Positions 35,603 through 44,960 of a DNA stretch of 64,000 nucleotides are shown in pieces. Position 1 is the first letter of the stretch, and the number at the start of each line of letters is the position of its first letter. Made by a program: the position numbers and the translations under genes. This stretch comes from JAJECS01 sp965198185 (GTDB lineage Bacteria > Chloroflexota > UBA11872), in contig CBDAOU010000002.1 of assembly GCA_965198185.1 (NCBI GenBank), positions 248,001 through 312,000 on the forward strand, given 5' to 3'. Under the pieces are notes generated by a model that saw only the letters and a program-made list of their open reading frames with translations, made no database searches and had not been told where the DNA came from.

Positions 35603-36112
35603 ATGAACCGCGATTCGCATGCCAGCGACGACCCCAGGCCCGGACGCGGCGAGTTTGCCCGCCGGCTGCGGGCCTTCATGGGCTATGCCGATCGCACGCT
35701 GGACGAGGTGGCGGCGGAGCTGCAGGCGGCCGGCGTCAGCGTGAGCCCTAGCACGGTCAATCGCTGGGCGCGGGGCCAGGGGGCGCCGAGCGTGTTCGCC
35801 GCGCGTGAGCTTGGACGCCTCGTCGAGCAGGCGGGACTGGCGGACGAGGGCCGCGGCACGGCGTGGCTGCTCGGTGAAACGCCGGTGGTGACCGCCGCCA
35901 GCCCGGCGCTCGACCGGGCCGTGCGCGCCTGGCACTTCCGGGCCGCGGACGCGGCCCTGGCCGATGCATTGGGCGAACGCGGCATCCCCGCCGGCTATCG
36001 AGCGCCCCTCGCCGAGCTGCTCGCCCGCCTGCTCGAGGAGCTCGGCGACGACCCCGACCCCGACGCGTCGGACTCGGACGACACGCCCGCGGTCGGCGGC
36101 GCGCCGCGCTAG
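35603..36112 (+). CDS. helix-turn-helix protein, putative transcription regulator
   Basis: 169 residues. GEFARRLRAFMGYADRTLDEVAAELQAAGVSVSPSTVNRWARGQGAPSVFAARELGRLV (about 12-73) has the spacing of an XRE/Cro-like helix-turn-helix. The rest is a helical region ending in an acidic, probably disordered tail (LEELGDDPDPDASDSDDTP). It may bind the palindrome just upstream of its own start. No effector domain is recognised. The stop lies 27 bp before the tRNA gene. Confidence 0.65.
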   Translation: MNRDSHASDDPRPGRGEFARRLRAFMGYADRTLDEVAAELQAAGVSVSPSTVNRWARGQGAPSVFAARELGRLVEQAGLADEGRGTAWLLGETPVVTAASPALDRAVRAWHFRAADAALADALGERGIPAGYRAPLAELLARLLEELGDDPDPDASDSDDTPAVGGAPR

Positions 36113-36138
36113 AATATTCGGCGGGCCGGCCCCGCCAG

Positions 36139-36213
36139 GCGGAAGTGGCTCAGTGGTAGAGCATCTCCTTGCCAAGGAGAAGGTCACGGGTTCGAATCCC
36201 GTCTTCCGCTCCA
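36139..36213 (+). tRNA. tRNA-Gly (GCC), CCA encoded
   Basis: 75 nt including CCA. Acceptor stem GCGGAAG/CTTCCGC, D-arm GCTC-AGTGGTA-GAGC, anticodon arm TCTCC-TTGCCAA-GGAGA with anticodon GCC, T-arm ACGGG-TTCGAAT-CCCGT, discriminator U, then encoded CCA. All four stems pair without mismatch. Confidence 0.97.
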
Positions 36214-36314
36214 TCGAATCTAACCAAACGTAGTGGGCATTCCTCGATGGCAGTCACCGGCCATCGTCACCGTCACCTTGGCCGGTCACCGCGCGGAATC
36301 TGCCCGGCCGGCGG

Positions 36315-39173
36315 TTGCGGCAACTCCATGGGCTACGCCGACCACCCACCAGTGACGTGAAGCTGTTCAGCCGGCCCGTGCGAGTCCTGCCGGTTTCGTC
36401 GTTCCTGGCTGGCGCCCTCTTGCTGATTGCCGTATTGATCGCCGCGAAGCTGCTGCTGTCCCAGGCTCCGAGCATTACCGGTCCAGGGACGTATACGGCA
36501 ACCGAGGGGACCACCTCGGTTGCCGCGCTGATGGTTTCGGACGCCGATACGCCCGGCGCCGACCTGACCTGGTCGCTGCCCGAGGGTGACACCGTCCGAG
36601 CAGATCAAGCCATGTTCACGCTGAGTACGGCCGGCGTCCTGGCGTTCCGGGCGGCCAAGGACTACGAAAACCCGGACGACGCCGACGAAGATGGCGTCTA
36701 CGAAGTCACCGTGCAGGTAAGTGACGGCAACGACACGGTCACGGCGGACCTGTCCGTGACCGTGTCGGATGTGACCGAGGACCCGGTCCTTCAAGGTCCA
36801 TCAAGCATTGGCTATGCGGAGAACCGGGTCTGGCGAGTGGCCGCTTACACCACGGTTGACCTGGCCCGGACAAGCCTGACGTGGTCGCTGGCGGGCGCGG
36901 ACAGTGCCAGCTTCACCATTGATGACGGCGTGCTTCGCTTCCTGCTGCCGCCCAGTCCCGCGCCCGACTATGAGTCGCCATCGGACGCCGATGCGAACCG
37001 GGTGTATGAGATCACGGTGCAAGCCTCCGATGCATCCAACACCGTGACGAAGGACGTGACGGTTGCCGTGGCCAACGTCGATGAGCCGGGCCGAGTCTCG
37101 CTGGCGCCCGTCCTGCCGCGCACGGGAACGACGCTGACCGCCGCGCTCTCCGATCCCGACGGGGTGACCGGCAGTGTCACGTGGGCCTGGGAGCGGTCGG
37201 AGGGCCGGACGGGCTGGAGCGTCATCGCCGGGGCCGCGTCGGCCACCTACACGCCAACGGCCGCCGACTCGCAGCGCTACCTGCGGGCCACCGCCACCTA
37301 CGCCGACGGCGCGGGTGCGGGCAAGACCGCTCGGGCCATCTCGGCCTACCCGCCGCTGACCCACGAGCTCAGCGACCTGGCCGTAACCGGGGCGTCCCGC
37401 GCGATGTATCCGGCCTTCAGCGCCGCGGTGCGGCATTACGCCATCGGCTGCACCCAGGGCGACACCGTGACGCTCGCGATGTCGGCCAAAGATGCGAACA
37501 CCCGGCTGGCGGTCAACGGCATTCAGCGGCCCAGCCAAGACGCCGTGGTCGAAGTGGCGGGGCTGACCGGCGAAAGCGATATCACCATCACTCTCAGCGG
37601 CAGTGACGGGGCCAGCACGTCATTTGTCGTGCACTGTGTCTACGATGAATTTCCGAAAATCACGACGGAAAACCCCGGCGGCGTCGCGGGGCTGTTTCTG
37701 ATTTCGGCAGCCCAACAAGACGGGCTATTCGCCCACGTCGCCATCGTGGACACCAACGGTGTGCCGCGCTTTCGCCGCCGGTTCGATGGGCAGGGGAGCG
37801 GGAGTCATTTCAAGTTGCATGAGGACGGAAAATATCCATACTCATACTCCAGAAGATCCGGCTTTATTTCGAACGTTGCAGGCGATGCGAGCCGCACGAA
37901 CATCATCGTCGTGCTGGATCGAAATCTCGACGTTGTGGAAGAAGTTCAGGTCGTCCCTCCGTTGACGCAAACCACCGCGCACGACTTCGTGATCGGACCC
38001 AACGGCAACTACGTCTTCCTGAGCTACGAACCGGCGCGACGCGACTTGAGCGCGTTTGCCAATGCCGACGGTGAGCCCTATAGCACGACCGAGGGCACCG
38101 AGGATTCGGTGATTCAGGAAATCACGCCGCAAGAGTCCGAGGTGTTCAGGTGGAACTCCTGGGACCACATGGCGATTGAAGACTGTGCGCAGCACTTGTT
38201 CCCAAGGGACTACGCGCATGTCAACTCGCTTGAGGTCGTCGACGGGGACATCATTGCCTCGTTCCGCGGCTGCTCGCAGGTTCTGCGGATCGATGGGACC
38301 TCCGGAGCCGTGGTCTGGCGTCTGGGCAGGAGCAACCGCGGCGACGACGAGTGGACTCGCAACGGTAACCCGGCGCCGCTGACGATTCTGAACGATCCGT
38401 ACGGCGAGTTTTGCGGACAACATGCGGCGCGAATCCTACCGAACGGCAATCTCATTCTCTTCGACAACGGCGGGCACTGTTTGGAGGACCCTGCTACGGG
38501 CCTGAGCGAGCGGGTCAGCGGCGCGTTCAGCCGCGTGGTCGAGTATTCCCTCGATCCGGACAACGGCGAGGCCATCTTCGTGCGTCATCACTCGCTGCAT
38601 GGGGGCTTTGATCGGTTCGCCCGATCGCAGGGTCATGTTGAAGCCATGGACAACGGGAACTGGCTCGTCAGTTGGGGACGCGGTTTGCTTGAAGATGACC
38701 CGTACACATCCCTACCGCCCGATCAATCGGTAACCGAAGTGGATCCAACAACCGGAGCCGAGGTTTTCTCGCTACGCATGCAGCACGCAAATAGCGATGT
38801 CGTCCTTCCGACCCGGGCGTACCGGCTACCCTCGGTGGCGCTGGCGCCGTCGCTTGGCCCGCTGACGGCGGCGTTCCCGGGCCGACCCGATGCGTCGGTG
38901 GTCGAGCTCGAATCAAGTGATCCGCCGCAGGTCGTGGTGGCCTTCAGTCGGCCAGTCGTAGACGTCGTTGTCGACACCCCGTCGGTCAGAGTCTCTGGCG
39001 CCACGGTCGCCAGCGTGACGCCCCACGTGATGAACGGCGCGCCGGCCAACGCCTACCGCTTCACCCTCACGCCAACGGGCGCTGGCAGGATCACGGTTCG
39101 ACTGGTCGGAAACCAGCCGTGCGAGGCCGGCGGCATCTGCGCGTCCGACGGGACCCGACTCACGACTGGCTAG
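36315..39173 (+). CDS. membrane-anchored arylsulfotransferase (ASST) with cadherin-like domains
   Basis: 952 residues from TTG 36315; GTG 36357 (VKLFSRPVRV) is a likely alternative. A single N-terminal membrane segment (SSFLAGALLLIAVLIAAKLLL, about 29-49) leaves the rest outside. Two cadherin-like repeats follow (about 52-155 and 156-255; DYENPDDADEDGVYEVTVQVSDGNDTVT, DYESPSDADANRVYEITVQASD), then an Ig-like segment, a cadherin-like beta-sandwich (LSDLAVTGA...), and from about 450 a six-bladed ASST propeller: HDFVIGPNGNYVFLSYE, HVNSLEVVDGDIIASFRGCSQVLRIDGTSGAVVWRLG, FCGQHAARILPNGNLILFDNGGH. These His positions match the Arylsulfotran_2 pattern. Family enzymes move sulfate between phenols without PAPS. 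The substrate is unknown. Confidence 0.82.
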   Translation: MRQLHGLRRPPTSDVKLFSRPVRVLPVSSFLAGALLLIAVLIAAKLLLSQAPSITGPGTYTATEGTTSVAALMVSDADTPGADLTWSLPEGDTVRADQAMFTLSTAGVLAFRAAKDYENPDDADEDGVYEVTVQVSDGNDTVTADLSVTVSDVTEDPVLQGPSSIGYAENRVWRVAAYTTVDLARTSLTWSLAGADSASFTIDDGVLRFLLPPSPAPDYESPSDADANRVYEITVQASDASNTVTKDVTVAVANVDEPGRVSLAPVLPRTGTTLTAALSDPDGVTGSVTWAWERSEGRTGWSVIAGAASATYTPTAADSQRYLRATATYADGAGAGKTARAISAYPPLTHELSDLAVTGASRAMYPAFSAAVRHYAIGCTQGDTVTLAMSAKDANTRLAVNGIQRPSQDAVVEVAGLTGESDITITLSGSDGASTSFVVHCVYDEFPKITTENPGGVAGLFLISAAQQDGLFAHVAIVDTNGVPRFRRRFDGQGSGSHFKLHEDGKYPYSYSRRSGFISNVAGDASRTNIIVVLDRNLDVVEEVQVVPPLTQTTAHDFVIGPNGNYVFLSYEPARRDLSAFANADGEPYSTTEGTEDSVIQEITPQESEVFRWNSWDHMAIEDCAQHLFPRDYAHVNSLEVVDGDIIASFRGCSQVLRIDGTSGAVVWRLGRSNRGDDEWTRNGNPAPLTILNDPYGEFCGQHAARILPNGNLILFDNGGHCLEDPATGLSERVSGAFSRVVEYSLDPDNGEAIFVRHHSLHGGFDRFARSQGHVEAMDNGNWLVSWGRGLLEDDPYTSLPPDQSVTEVDPTTGAEVFSLRMQHANSDVVLPTRAYRLPSVALAPSLGPLTAAFPGRPDASVVELESSDPPQVVVAFSRPVVDVVVDTPSVRVSGATVASVTPHVMNGAPANAYRFTLTPTGAGRITVRLVGNQPCEAGGICASDGTRLTTG

Positions 39174-39409
39174 CAGCCGCCGTCTCCGCCTCCACCGCCG
39201 CCGCCGACGCCCCGGCTAGGTGGCGACGCAGATCCCCGTCGCGTTCAAGATCACCAGCACCACGGCGATCACCACCACGATCAGGCAGCCCCAGCCGTGG
39301 CAGCCATAGGCTCGAGTGTCCGGGTCCGGTGAAGGGTCATCCATCACTGATTATCCCGCGCCCTGCGTGACTGCCGCTTCGGGCGCACCGTGCGGCACTA
39401 CCGTGGAAG

Positions 39410-39670
39410 GTGAGAGGGTGCGAGCTTCCGGGCACAATGCCGCTGGTCCCGGAAGAGATTGATGCAATGAGCCGCCCGGACCCGCTCTCCGACCAGTCCG
39501 TGGAACGCAACGACCCCTTCGGTCTGTCGAAGTTCTCCATCCGGCGCTACTCGGTGCAGCACATGGTGTTGCTCTTCACCGTCATTGGCCTCATGGTCGC
39601 CACCAACATTCTGACCGCGCTCCACGGCAACGCAGCCCTGATGGTCCTGGCCGGAACGATGCTGGCGTAG
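39410..39670 (+). CDS. small single-pass membrane protein, hypothetical
   Basis: 86 residues; Met20 at 39467 (MSRPDPLSDQSVERND) is a likelier start. A polar N-terminus (DPFGLSKFSIRRYSVQH) precedes one hydrophobic stretch, MVLLFTVIGLMVATNIL, and a second weaker one. No family recognised. It could be real, as the reading frame has the local codon style. Confidence 0.4.
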   Translation: MRGCELPGTMPLVPEEIDAMSRPDPLSDQSVERNDPFGLSKFSIRRYSVQHMVLLFTVIGLMVATNILTALHGNAALMVLAGTMLA

Positions 39671-39739
39671 GCAAGAGAACCGAGCCGGATCTTCGGCTCG
39701 CCGCTCGGTGTCATGCAATATTCATGCGAGATTCATGAA

Positions 39740-39973
39740 ATGGCCAACCGCCAAGTCCGCAACATTCCCGACGACCTGCACGAACGGCTCCGGCGCCACG
39801 CGCGCGCGCACAGCCGCACCATGAGCGCCGTGGTGCTCAGTGCCGTGGAGCGTGAACTGGCGCGCGGCGAGTGGCGCGAGCGACTGGCCCAGCGCCCACT
39901 ATCCGATCTCGGTGTCGACGCGGCGGCGTTGCTCGCGAAGGAACGCGCGATCCGCGACTCGGAATCCGGGTGA
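39740..39973 (+). CDS. FitA-like ribbon-helix-helix antitoxin, apparently without its toxin
   Basis: About 77 residues from ATG 39740 (MANRQVRNIPDDLHERLRRHARAHSRTMSAVVLSAVEREL); the frame is open to 39713. The N-terminus is a typical FitA/Arc-type ribbon-helix-helix DNA-binding domain. The C-terminal tail would bind a PIN-domain toxin. A toxin gene should follow with overlapping start. GTGATCGGCGCGGTTGTCGTC is present right at the stop (39971 on), encoding VIGAVVV, but TAA follows at once. The partner therefore seems deleted, leaving an orphan antitoxin. Confidence 0.75.
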   Translation: MANRQVRNIPDDLHERLRRHARAHSRTMSAVVLSAVERELARGEWRERLAQRPLSDLGVDAAALLAKERAIRDSESG

Positions 39974-40059
39974 TCGGCGCGGTTGTCGTCTAACCGAATA
40001 GACGCGTCAATTGGCGACGGTTTGGGCTGACACTCGCGACGGCGCAAGGCCCCTCCTAC

Positions 40060-40164
40060 GGGCAGCCACAAGGGCTGCCCCTACACCGAAAGACCTCTGG
40101 TAGGGGCGCCCGTCGTGGGCGCCCTCGGAATGCCGCGCCGGGCAGCCACGAGGGCTGCCCCTAC
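40060..40164. repeat. cluster of three hairpin repeats
   Basis: GGGCAGCC-ACAA-GGGCTGCCC+CTAC (40060-40084), GGGCGCCC-GTCGT-GGGCGCCC (40104-40124) and again GGGCAGCC-ACGA-GGGCTGCCC+CTAC (40140-40164). The last abuts the inferred larE stop at 40161. Confidence 0.75.
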
Positions 40165-40962
40165 GAGGTCTCCTCGTCGACGGTCGGCAGCGCCTCGTTC
40201 ATCGATCCGGACCGAAACCCCTCGAGGTCAAGCGTGACGAAGGCGAAGCCGAGCGCCTTGATGCCGTCCACGACTCGCTGGCGGCGCTCCGGGTCGGCGA
40301 CCAGCCGCGGCAGCGCCTCCACCGGCACCTCGATGCCCTTCGATCCGCGCGATGGCGTCGTGGTGGCGTACCCGCAGCTCGTGCAGCCCTTCGGCCCGCA
40401 GCAGCGCCTCGGCGCGCTCGACCTGATTCAGGCGCTCCACGGTCACCTCCGTTCCATAGGCCACGCGCGACGCCAGGCAGGCCTGCGCCGGCTTGTTCCA
40501 GGTGGGCAGGTCGAAGCGGCGGGCCAGCTCGCGCACGTCGGCCTTGCGCAGGCCGGCTTCAACCATCGGCGCGCGCGCGCCCCGCTGCCGGCTGGCCGCC
40601 ATGCCCGGCCGAAAATCGCCCAAGTCGTCCACCACCGGGCCGTAGACCATGTAGGGAATCGCATGTGCGTCCGCGTAATGCTGCAGGCAATCGAAAAGCT
40701 CCGCCTTGCAGTGGAAGCAGCGCATGCGGTCGTTGCGTCGATAGTCGGCGTTTTCGAGCTCGTGCGTCACGATCAACTCGTGGCGAATGCCGATCTGCGC
40801 CGCCACTTGGGCGGCCTCGGCGCGCTCGGATTCCGCCAGACTGGCCGAAAGCGCGGTCACCGCCACCGCCTCGTCGCCAAGCGTGTCGTGGGCGACTTTG
40901 GCGAGCAAGCTGCTATCGACACCACCCGAATACGCCACCACCACCCGCGCCATGCGGTGCAA
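40161..40962 (-). CDS. larE: ATP-dependent sacrificial sulfur transferase LarE (frameshifted)
   Basis: LarE donates the sulfur of its own cysteine to build the nickel-pincer cofactor of lactate racemase. Seen: PP-loop VVAYSGGVDSSLL, RNDRMRCFHCKAELF, PYMVYGPVVDD, and PAQACLASR with the sacrificial-cysteine context. One extra G in GAAGGGCAT (plus strand 40336-40338) shifts the frame. Removing it restores a family-like end, RIEGIEVPVEALPRLVADPE to ..LPTVDEETS, stopping at 40161; as written the frame ends at 40228. The N-terminal helix DDKLDALRLSLHRM is encoded upstream of the first usable start (TTG 40962) with only ATT (41052) available, so the start is uncertain. It follows the JAMM gene directly. 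Confidence 0.82.
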
Positions 40963-41047
40963 GCTCAGGCGCAGCGCGTCGAGCTTGTCGTCGAGCGGAG
41001 CGTCGACGGCCGTGGTCGGCGCGTAGCTGCGCGCGGTCGCGGCGGTG

Positions 41048-41482
41048 CTAATCGGAGTCCTCCTCCGCGACGATCACCAGCGGCTCCTCATCGATTTTGC
41101 CGCCGGTGAGCCAGAACGAGCGCGCCACCGGCGCGTTCGGATCGGCCAGCGAGACGATGACAAACCGTGAGACCTCGCTGTAGCCGGACTCCAGCGCGTG
41201 CCGGAGGTCTGTGGCGGAGGGAAACGCCTCGCTCGCGGGGTGGGAGTGATAGAAGCCGAGGACATCCCACTCGTGCACGTCCTCGATCTCGCGCGTGACC
41301 CGGTAGTGATCCTCGGGGTGGATCGTGTAGTGCACTCGGCTCTGGTCGATGTTGCGCGTGCGGTAGGTCGCCAAGGCCCGGTCGCCCGTGCCGGCGATGA
41401 TCCCGCAGCACTCCAGGGGCGACTCGTCGCGGGCGTGGGCCACCATGTCATCGAGTTGGCGGCGGGTTATCTCCAACGGCAT
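41048..41482 (-). CDS. JAMM/MPN+ family zinc metallopeptidase
   Basis: 144 residues from ATG 41482 (MPLEITRRQLDDMVAHARDE); the frame is open to 41611. Complete JAMM site: Glu24 (PLECCGIIAG) and His79-Ser-His81-Pro...Ser89-x2-Asp92 (GFYHSHPASEAFPSATD). Stand-alone bacterial JAMM proteins (Mec+/QbsD type) trim ubiquitin-like sulfur-carrier proteins, exposing the C-terminal Gly-Gly needed for thiocarboxylate chemistry. Its place between an Rrf2 regulator and larE is consistent with sulfur transfer. No sulfur carrier gene is seen nearby. Its ATG follows the Rrf2 stop by 2 nt, so the genes are probably one operon. Confidence 0.9.
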   Translation of the reverse strand: MPLEITRRQLDDMVAHARDESPLECCGIIAGTGDRALATYRTRNIDQSRVHYTIHPEDHYRVTREIEDVHEWDVLGFYHSHPASEAFPSATDLRHALESGYSEVSRFVIVSLADPNAPVARSFWLTGGKIDEEPLVIVAEEDSD

Positions 41483-41484
41483 GA

Positions 41485-41922
41485 CTAGATGCTGTAGGCG
41501 GGCCGCTCGCGCGCTTCCTGCATGTCGACGGCGAGCTGGGCCACGCTTACCTCTTTCAGAGATGTCAGGATGGCCTGGCGCACGCGCCCCCACACGGGCC
41601 GCTGCGAGCATGTATCCGTCAAGTCGCAGGCCGAGGCGTCTTCAAGGCAATCGAGGATCGGCAGCGGGCCTTCGAGCACGGTCACGATGTCGCTCATGGT
41701 GATGGCGTCCGGTCCGCGCGCCAGCTCATGGCCGCCCTGGGGGCCGCGCGTGCTCCGCACCAATCCGGCCTTGCGCAGCGCACTAAACACCTGATCGAGG
41801 TACACCGGCGGGATTGACATGCGGCGCGCCACGTCAGCGCTTTGGATCGGCCCCTGCCCGTGATGCATCGCGAGGTCCGTGAGAGCCCGGACCCCATAGT
41901 CGCTTCGCATTGACAGGCGCAT
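41485..41922 (-). CDS. Rrf2-family transcriptional regulator, possible Fe-S sensor
   Basis: 145 residues from ATG 41922 (MRLSMRSDYGVRAL); the frame is open to 41982 and Met at 41910 is possible. Winged-helix: SDYGVRALTDLAMHHGQGPIQSADVARRMSIPPVYLDQVFSALRKAGLVRSTRGPQGGHELAR, a near-canonical Rrf2 DNA-binding domain. Three cysteines, Cys92, Cys99 and Cys105 (CLEDASACDLTDTC), sit where IscR and NsrR hold an iron-sulfur cluster, with C-x6-C-x5-C spacing. It probably senses Fe-S, cysteine or redox state and controls the downstream JAMM-larE genes and itself. It is divergent from groEL. Confidence 0.92.
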   Translation of the reverse strand: MRLSMRSDYGVRALTDLAMHHGQGPIQSADVARRMSIPPVYLDQVFSALRKAGLVRSTRGPQGGHELARGPDAITMSDIVTVLEGPLPILDCLEDASACDLTDTCSQRPVWGRVRQAILTSLKEVSVAQLAVDMQEARERPAYSI

Positions 41923-42033
41923 GGCGCAAGCTGCCTCGGGAGGGGTTGCTTCAGTGTGGCACGCCCCGAGAAACCGCCACAACGCCCGCGATTCCGCGGC
42001 GCCGTTCGCGGTGGGTCCGGCGGCGAATCAAGC

Positions 42034-42063
42034 TTGACGCTGGACTCGGGCGCTCCCTACAAT
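42034..42063 (+). promoter_or_regulatory. sigma70-type promoter upstream of groEL
   Basis: TTGACG (42034-42039), 18-nt spacer, TACAAT (42058-42063). It predicts a leader of about 140 nt before ATG 42209. No CIRCE inverted repeat (TTAGCACTC..GAGTGCTAA) is present. Confidence 0.6.
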
Positions 42064-42208
42064 TTTGCGGGACGGACTCTGTGCGCCTTTGATGCGCGCG
42101 AATACACCCTACAGCCCTTGCCGCGGCATCGGCGCGCCCTCACCGGCCATTTGCCTGAGGTCGCCGACGCGCAGGCACCGATAACGGGCTAGTCGGAGGA
42201 ACGACAGA

Positions 42209-43873
<1,665 letters not shown>

Positions 43874-43892
43874 TTCGAGCCGAACAACGTTC

Positions 43893-43926
43893 GAGGCCCC
43901 GTCATTTGGCGGGGCCTCGGTCGTTT
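43893..43926 (+). terminator. rho-independent terminator after groEL
   Basis: GAGGCCCCG-TCATTTGG-CGGGGCCTC (43893-43918), 9-bp perfect GC-rich stem, followed by GGTCGTTT. Only 19 bp beyond the groEL stop. Confidence 0.8.
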
Positions 43927-43950
43927 AATGCGACGCACGCACCATTCGTC

Positions 43951-44060
43951 GTCATTCCGGCGCACAGCCTGCCCCGGACTCGATACGGGGCCGGAATCCA
44001 GGCCCCACCCCGTAGTCATTCCCACACGAATTGTCATTCCGAGCGGAGCGAGGAATCTAA
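43951..44060. repeat. interspersed GTCATTCC-type repeats, two units
   Basis: First unit GTCATTCCGG...CGATACGGGGCCGGAATCCAG (43951-44001), second GTCATTCCGAGCGGAGCGAG-GAATCT (44033-44058). They are probably non-coding mobile-type repeats. A decayed REP-like palindrome follows near 44132-44150. The 306-bp gap to the next gene holds nothing else apparent. Confidence 0.7.
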
Positions 44061-44179
44061 GGGGCAGGCGAATGTGCACAACGCCTGTCAACTCCTTACG
44101 GCCGCCGCCTCTCGTCGTTCCCGCGGGACCGGGCTGGCTTCAAACCCGCCCCGCTCCGCCCATATGAACGGCAAACGCC

Positions 44180-44914
44180 TCAGTCGCCGCCGGGCGCCGC
44201 GTCCGAGTCGTCCCGCAGCACGAACACGCGATCGGAGACCGACCGCCCCAGGTGATGGGTCTGATCGCCGATGCGGACTTCGAGCGGACCGTCGAAGGGC
44301 AGGTGCTCATGCACGTGCACGCACACTCCCGGCACCAGGCCGATCTCGGCGAGGTAGGCCAAAATCGCGCGGTCACGGTCGGACACGCGGGCCACGGTGA
44401 CGCGCTGCCCGGCTGTGGCGGAGGTCAGCGTAACGGCCCCGTCGTCCACCGCCTCAAGCGCCTCGGTTGGAATGAGGTCGCCGTGGGGATCGGTCGTGGG
44501 GTCCGACACCCGGGCCGCGATGCGGCGCTCGAGCTCCTCGGATATCGCGTGCTCCAGGCGGTCGGCCTCCTCGTGCACCTCGTTCCAGTCATAGCCGAGG
44601 AACTCCACCAGGAATCGCTCAATCAGGCGGTGGTGCCGCACCATCTCCAGGGCCAGGCGCTCACCGTCGGGCGTCAAGCGCACGCCTCGATAGCGCGTGT
44701 AGTCCACCAAGCCGCGCGCGTGCAGCCGTTTCACCGCGACGGTCACCGTGGCCGGCGAATTGCCCACGACCTCGGCCACGCGGCCCATCGGAATCAGCGC
44801 CCGCGCGCCCCCGGCGTCGTAGATCGCTCGCAGGTGGTCCTGGTCGCTCTCGGTCAGTTTTGGTGCGGCCACCAACCCGGCTTGCCCGCTATAGTGCGAG
44901 GGCGTCTGTGCCAA
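44180..44914 (-). CDS. DtxR/MntR-family metal-dependent transcriptional regulator
   Basis: 244 residues from TTG 44914; GTG 44872 (VAAPKLTESDQDHLRAIYDAG) fits the family start better. Winged-helix domain (ALIPMGRVAEVVGNSPATVTVAVKRLHARGLVDYTRYRGVRLTPDGERLALEMVRHHRLIERFLVEFLGYDWNEVHEEADRLEHAISEELERRI) with the metal-binding and dimerisation helices (RHHRLIERFL, EVHEEADRLEHAIS), PTTDPHGDLIP, and a C-terminal FeoA/SH3-like domain (GAVTLTSATAGQRVTVARVSD...YLAEIGLVPG). Represses metal uptake genes when Fe(II) or Mn(II) binds. No transporter is next to it; the divergent gene is a Tat lipoprotein. Confidence 0.92.
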   Translation of the reverse strand: MAQTPSHYSGQAGLVAAPKLTESDQDHLRAIYDAGGARALIPMGRVAEVVGNSPATVTVAVKRLHARGLVDYTRYRGVRLTPDGERLALEMVRHHRLIERFLVEFLGYDWNEVHEEADRLEHAISEELERRIAARVSDPTTDPHGDLIPTEALEAVDDGAVTLTSATAGQRVTVARVSDRDRAILAYLAEIGLVPGVCVHVHEHLPFDGPLEVRIGDQTHHLGRSVSDRVFVLRDDSDAAPGGD

Positions 44915-44960
44915 TGAGTCACGAGGGTATCAGCTTGCCGCCGCCGGACTGTGGGCGTCG

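Noticed and set aside
36139..36213. The tRNA-Gly as an integration site for a mobile island.
   Set aside because: No integrase gene and no repeated tRNA 3' end were found in the window.
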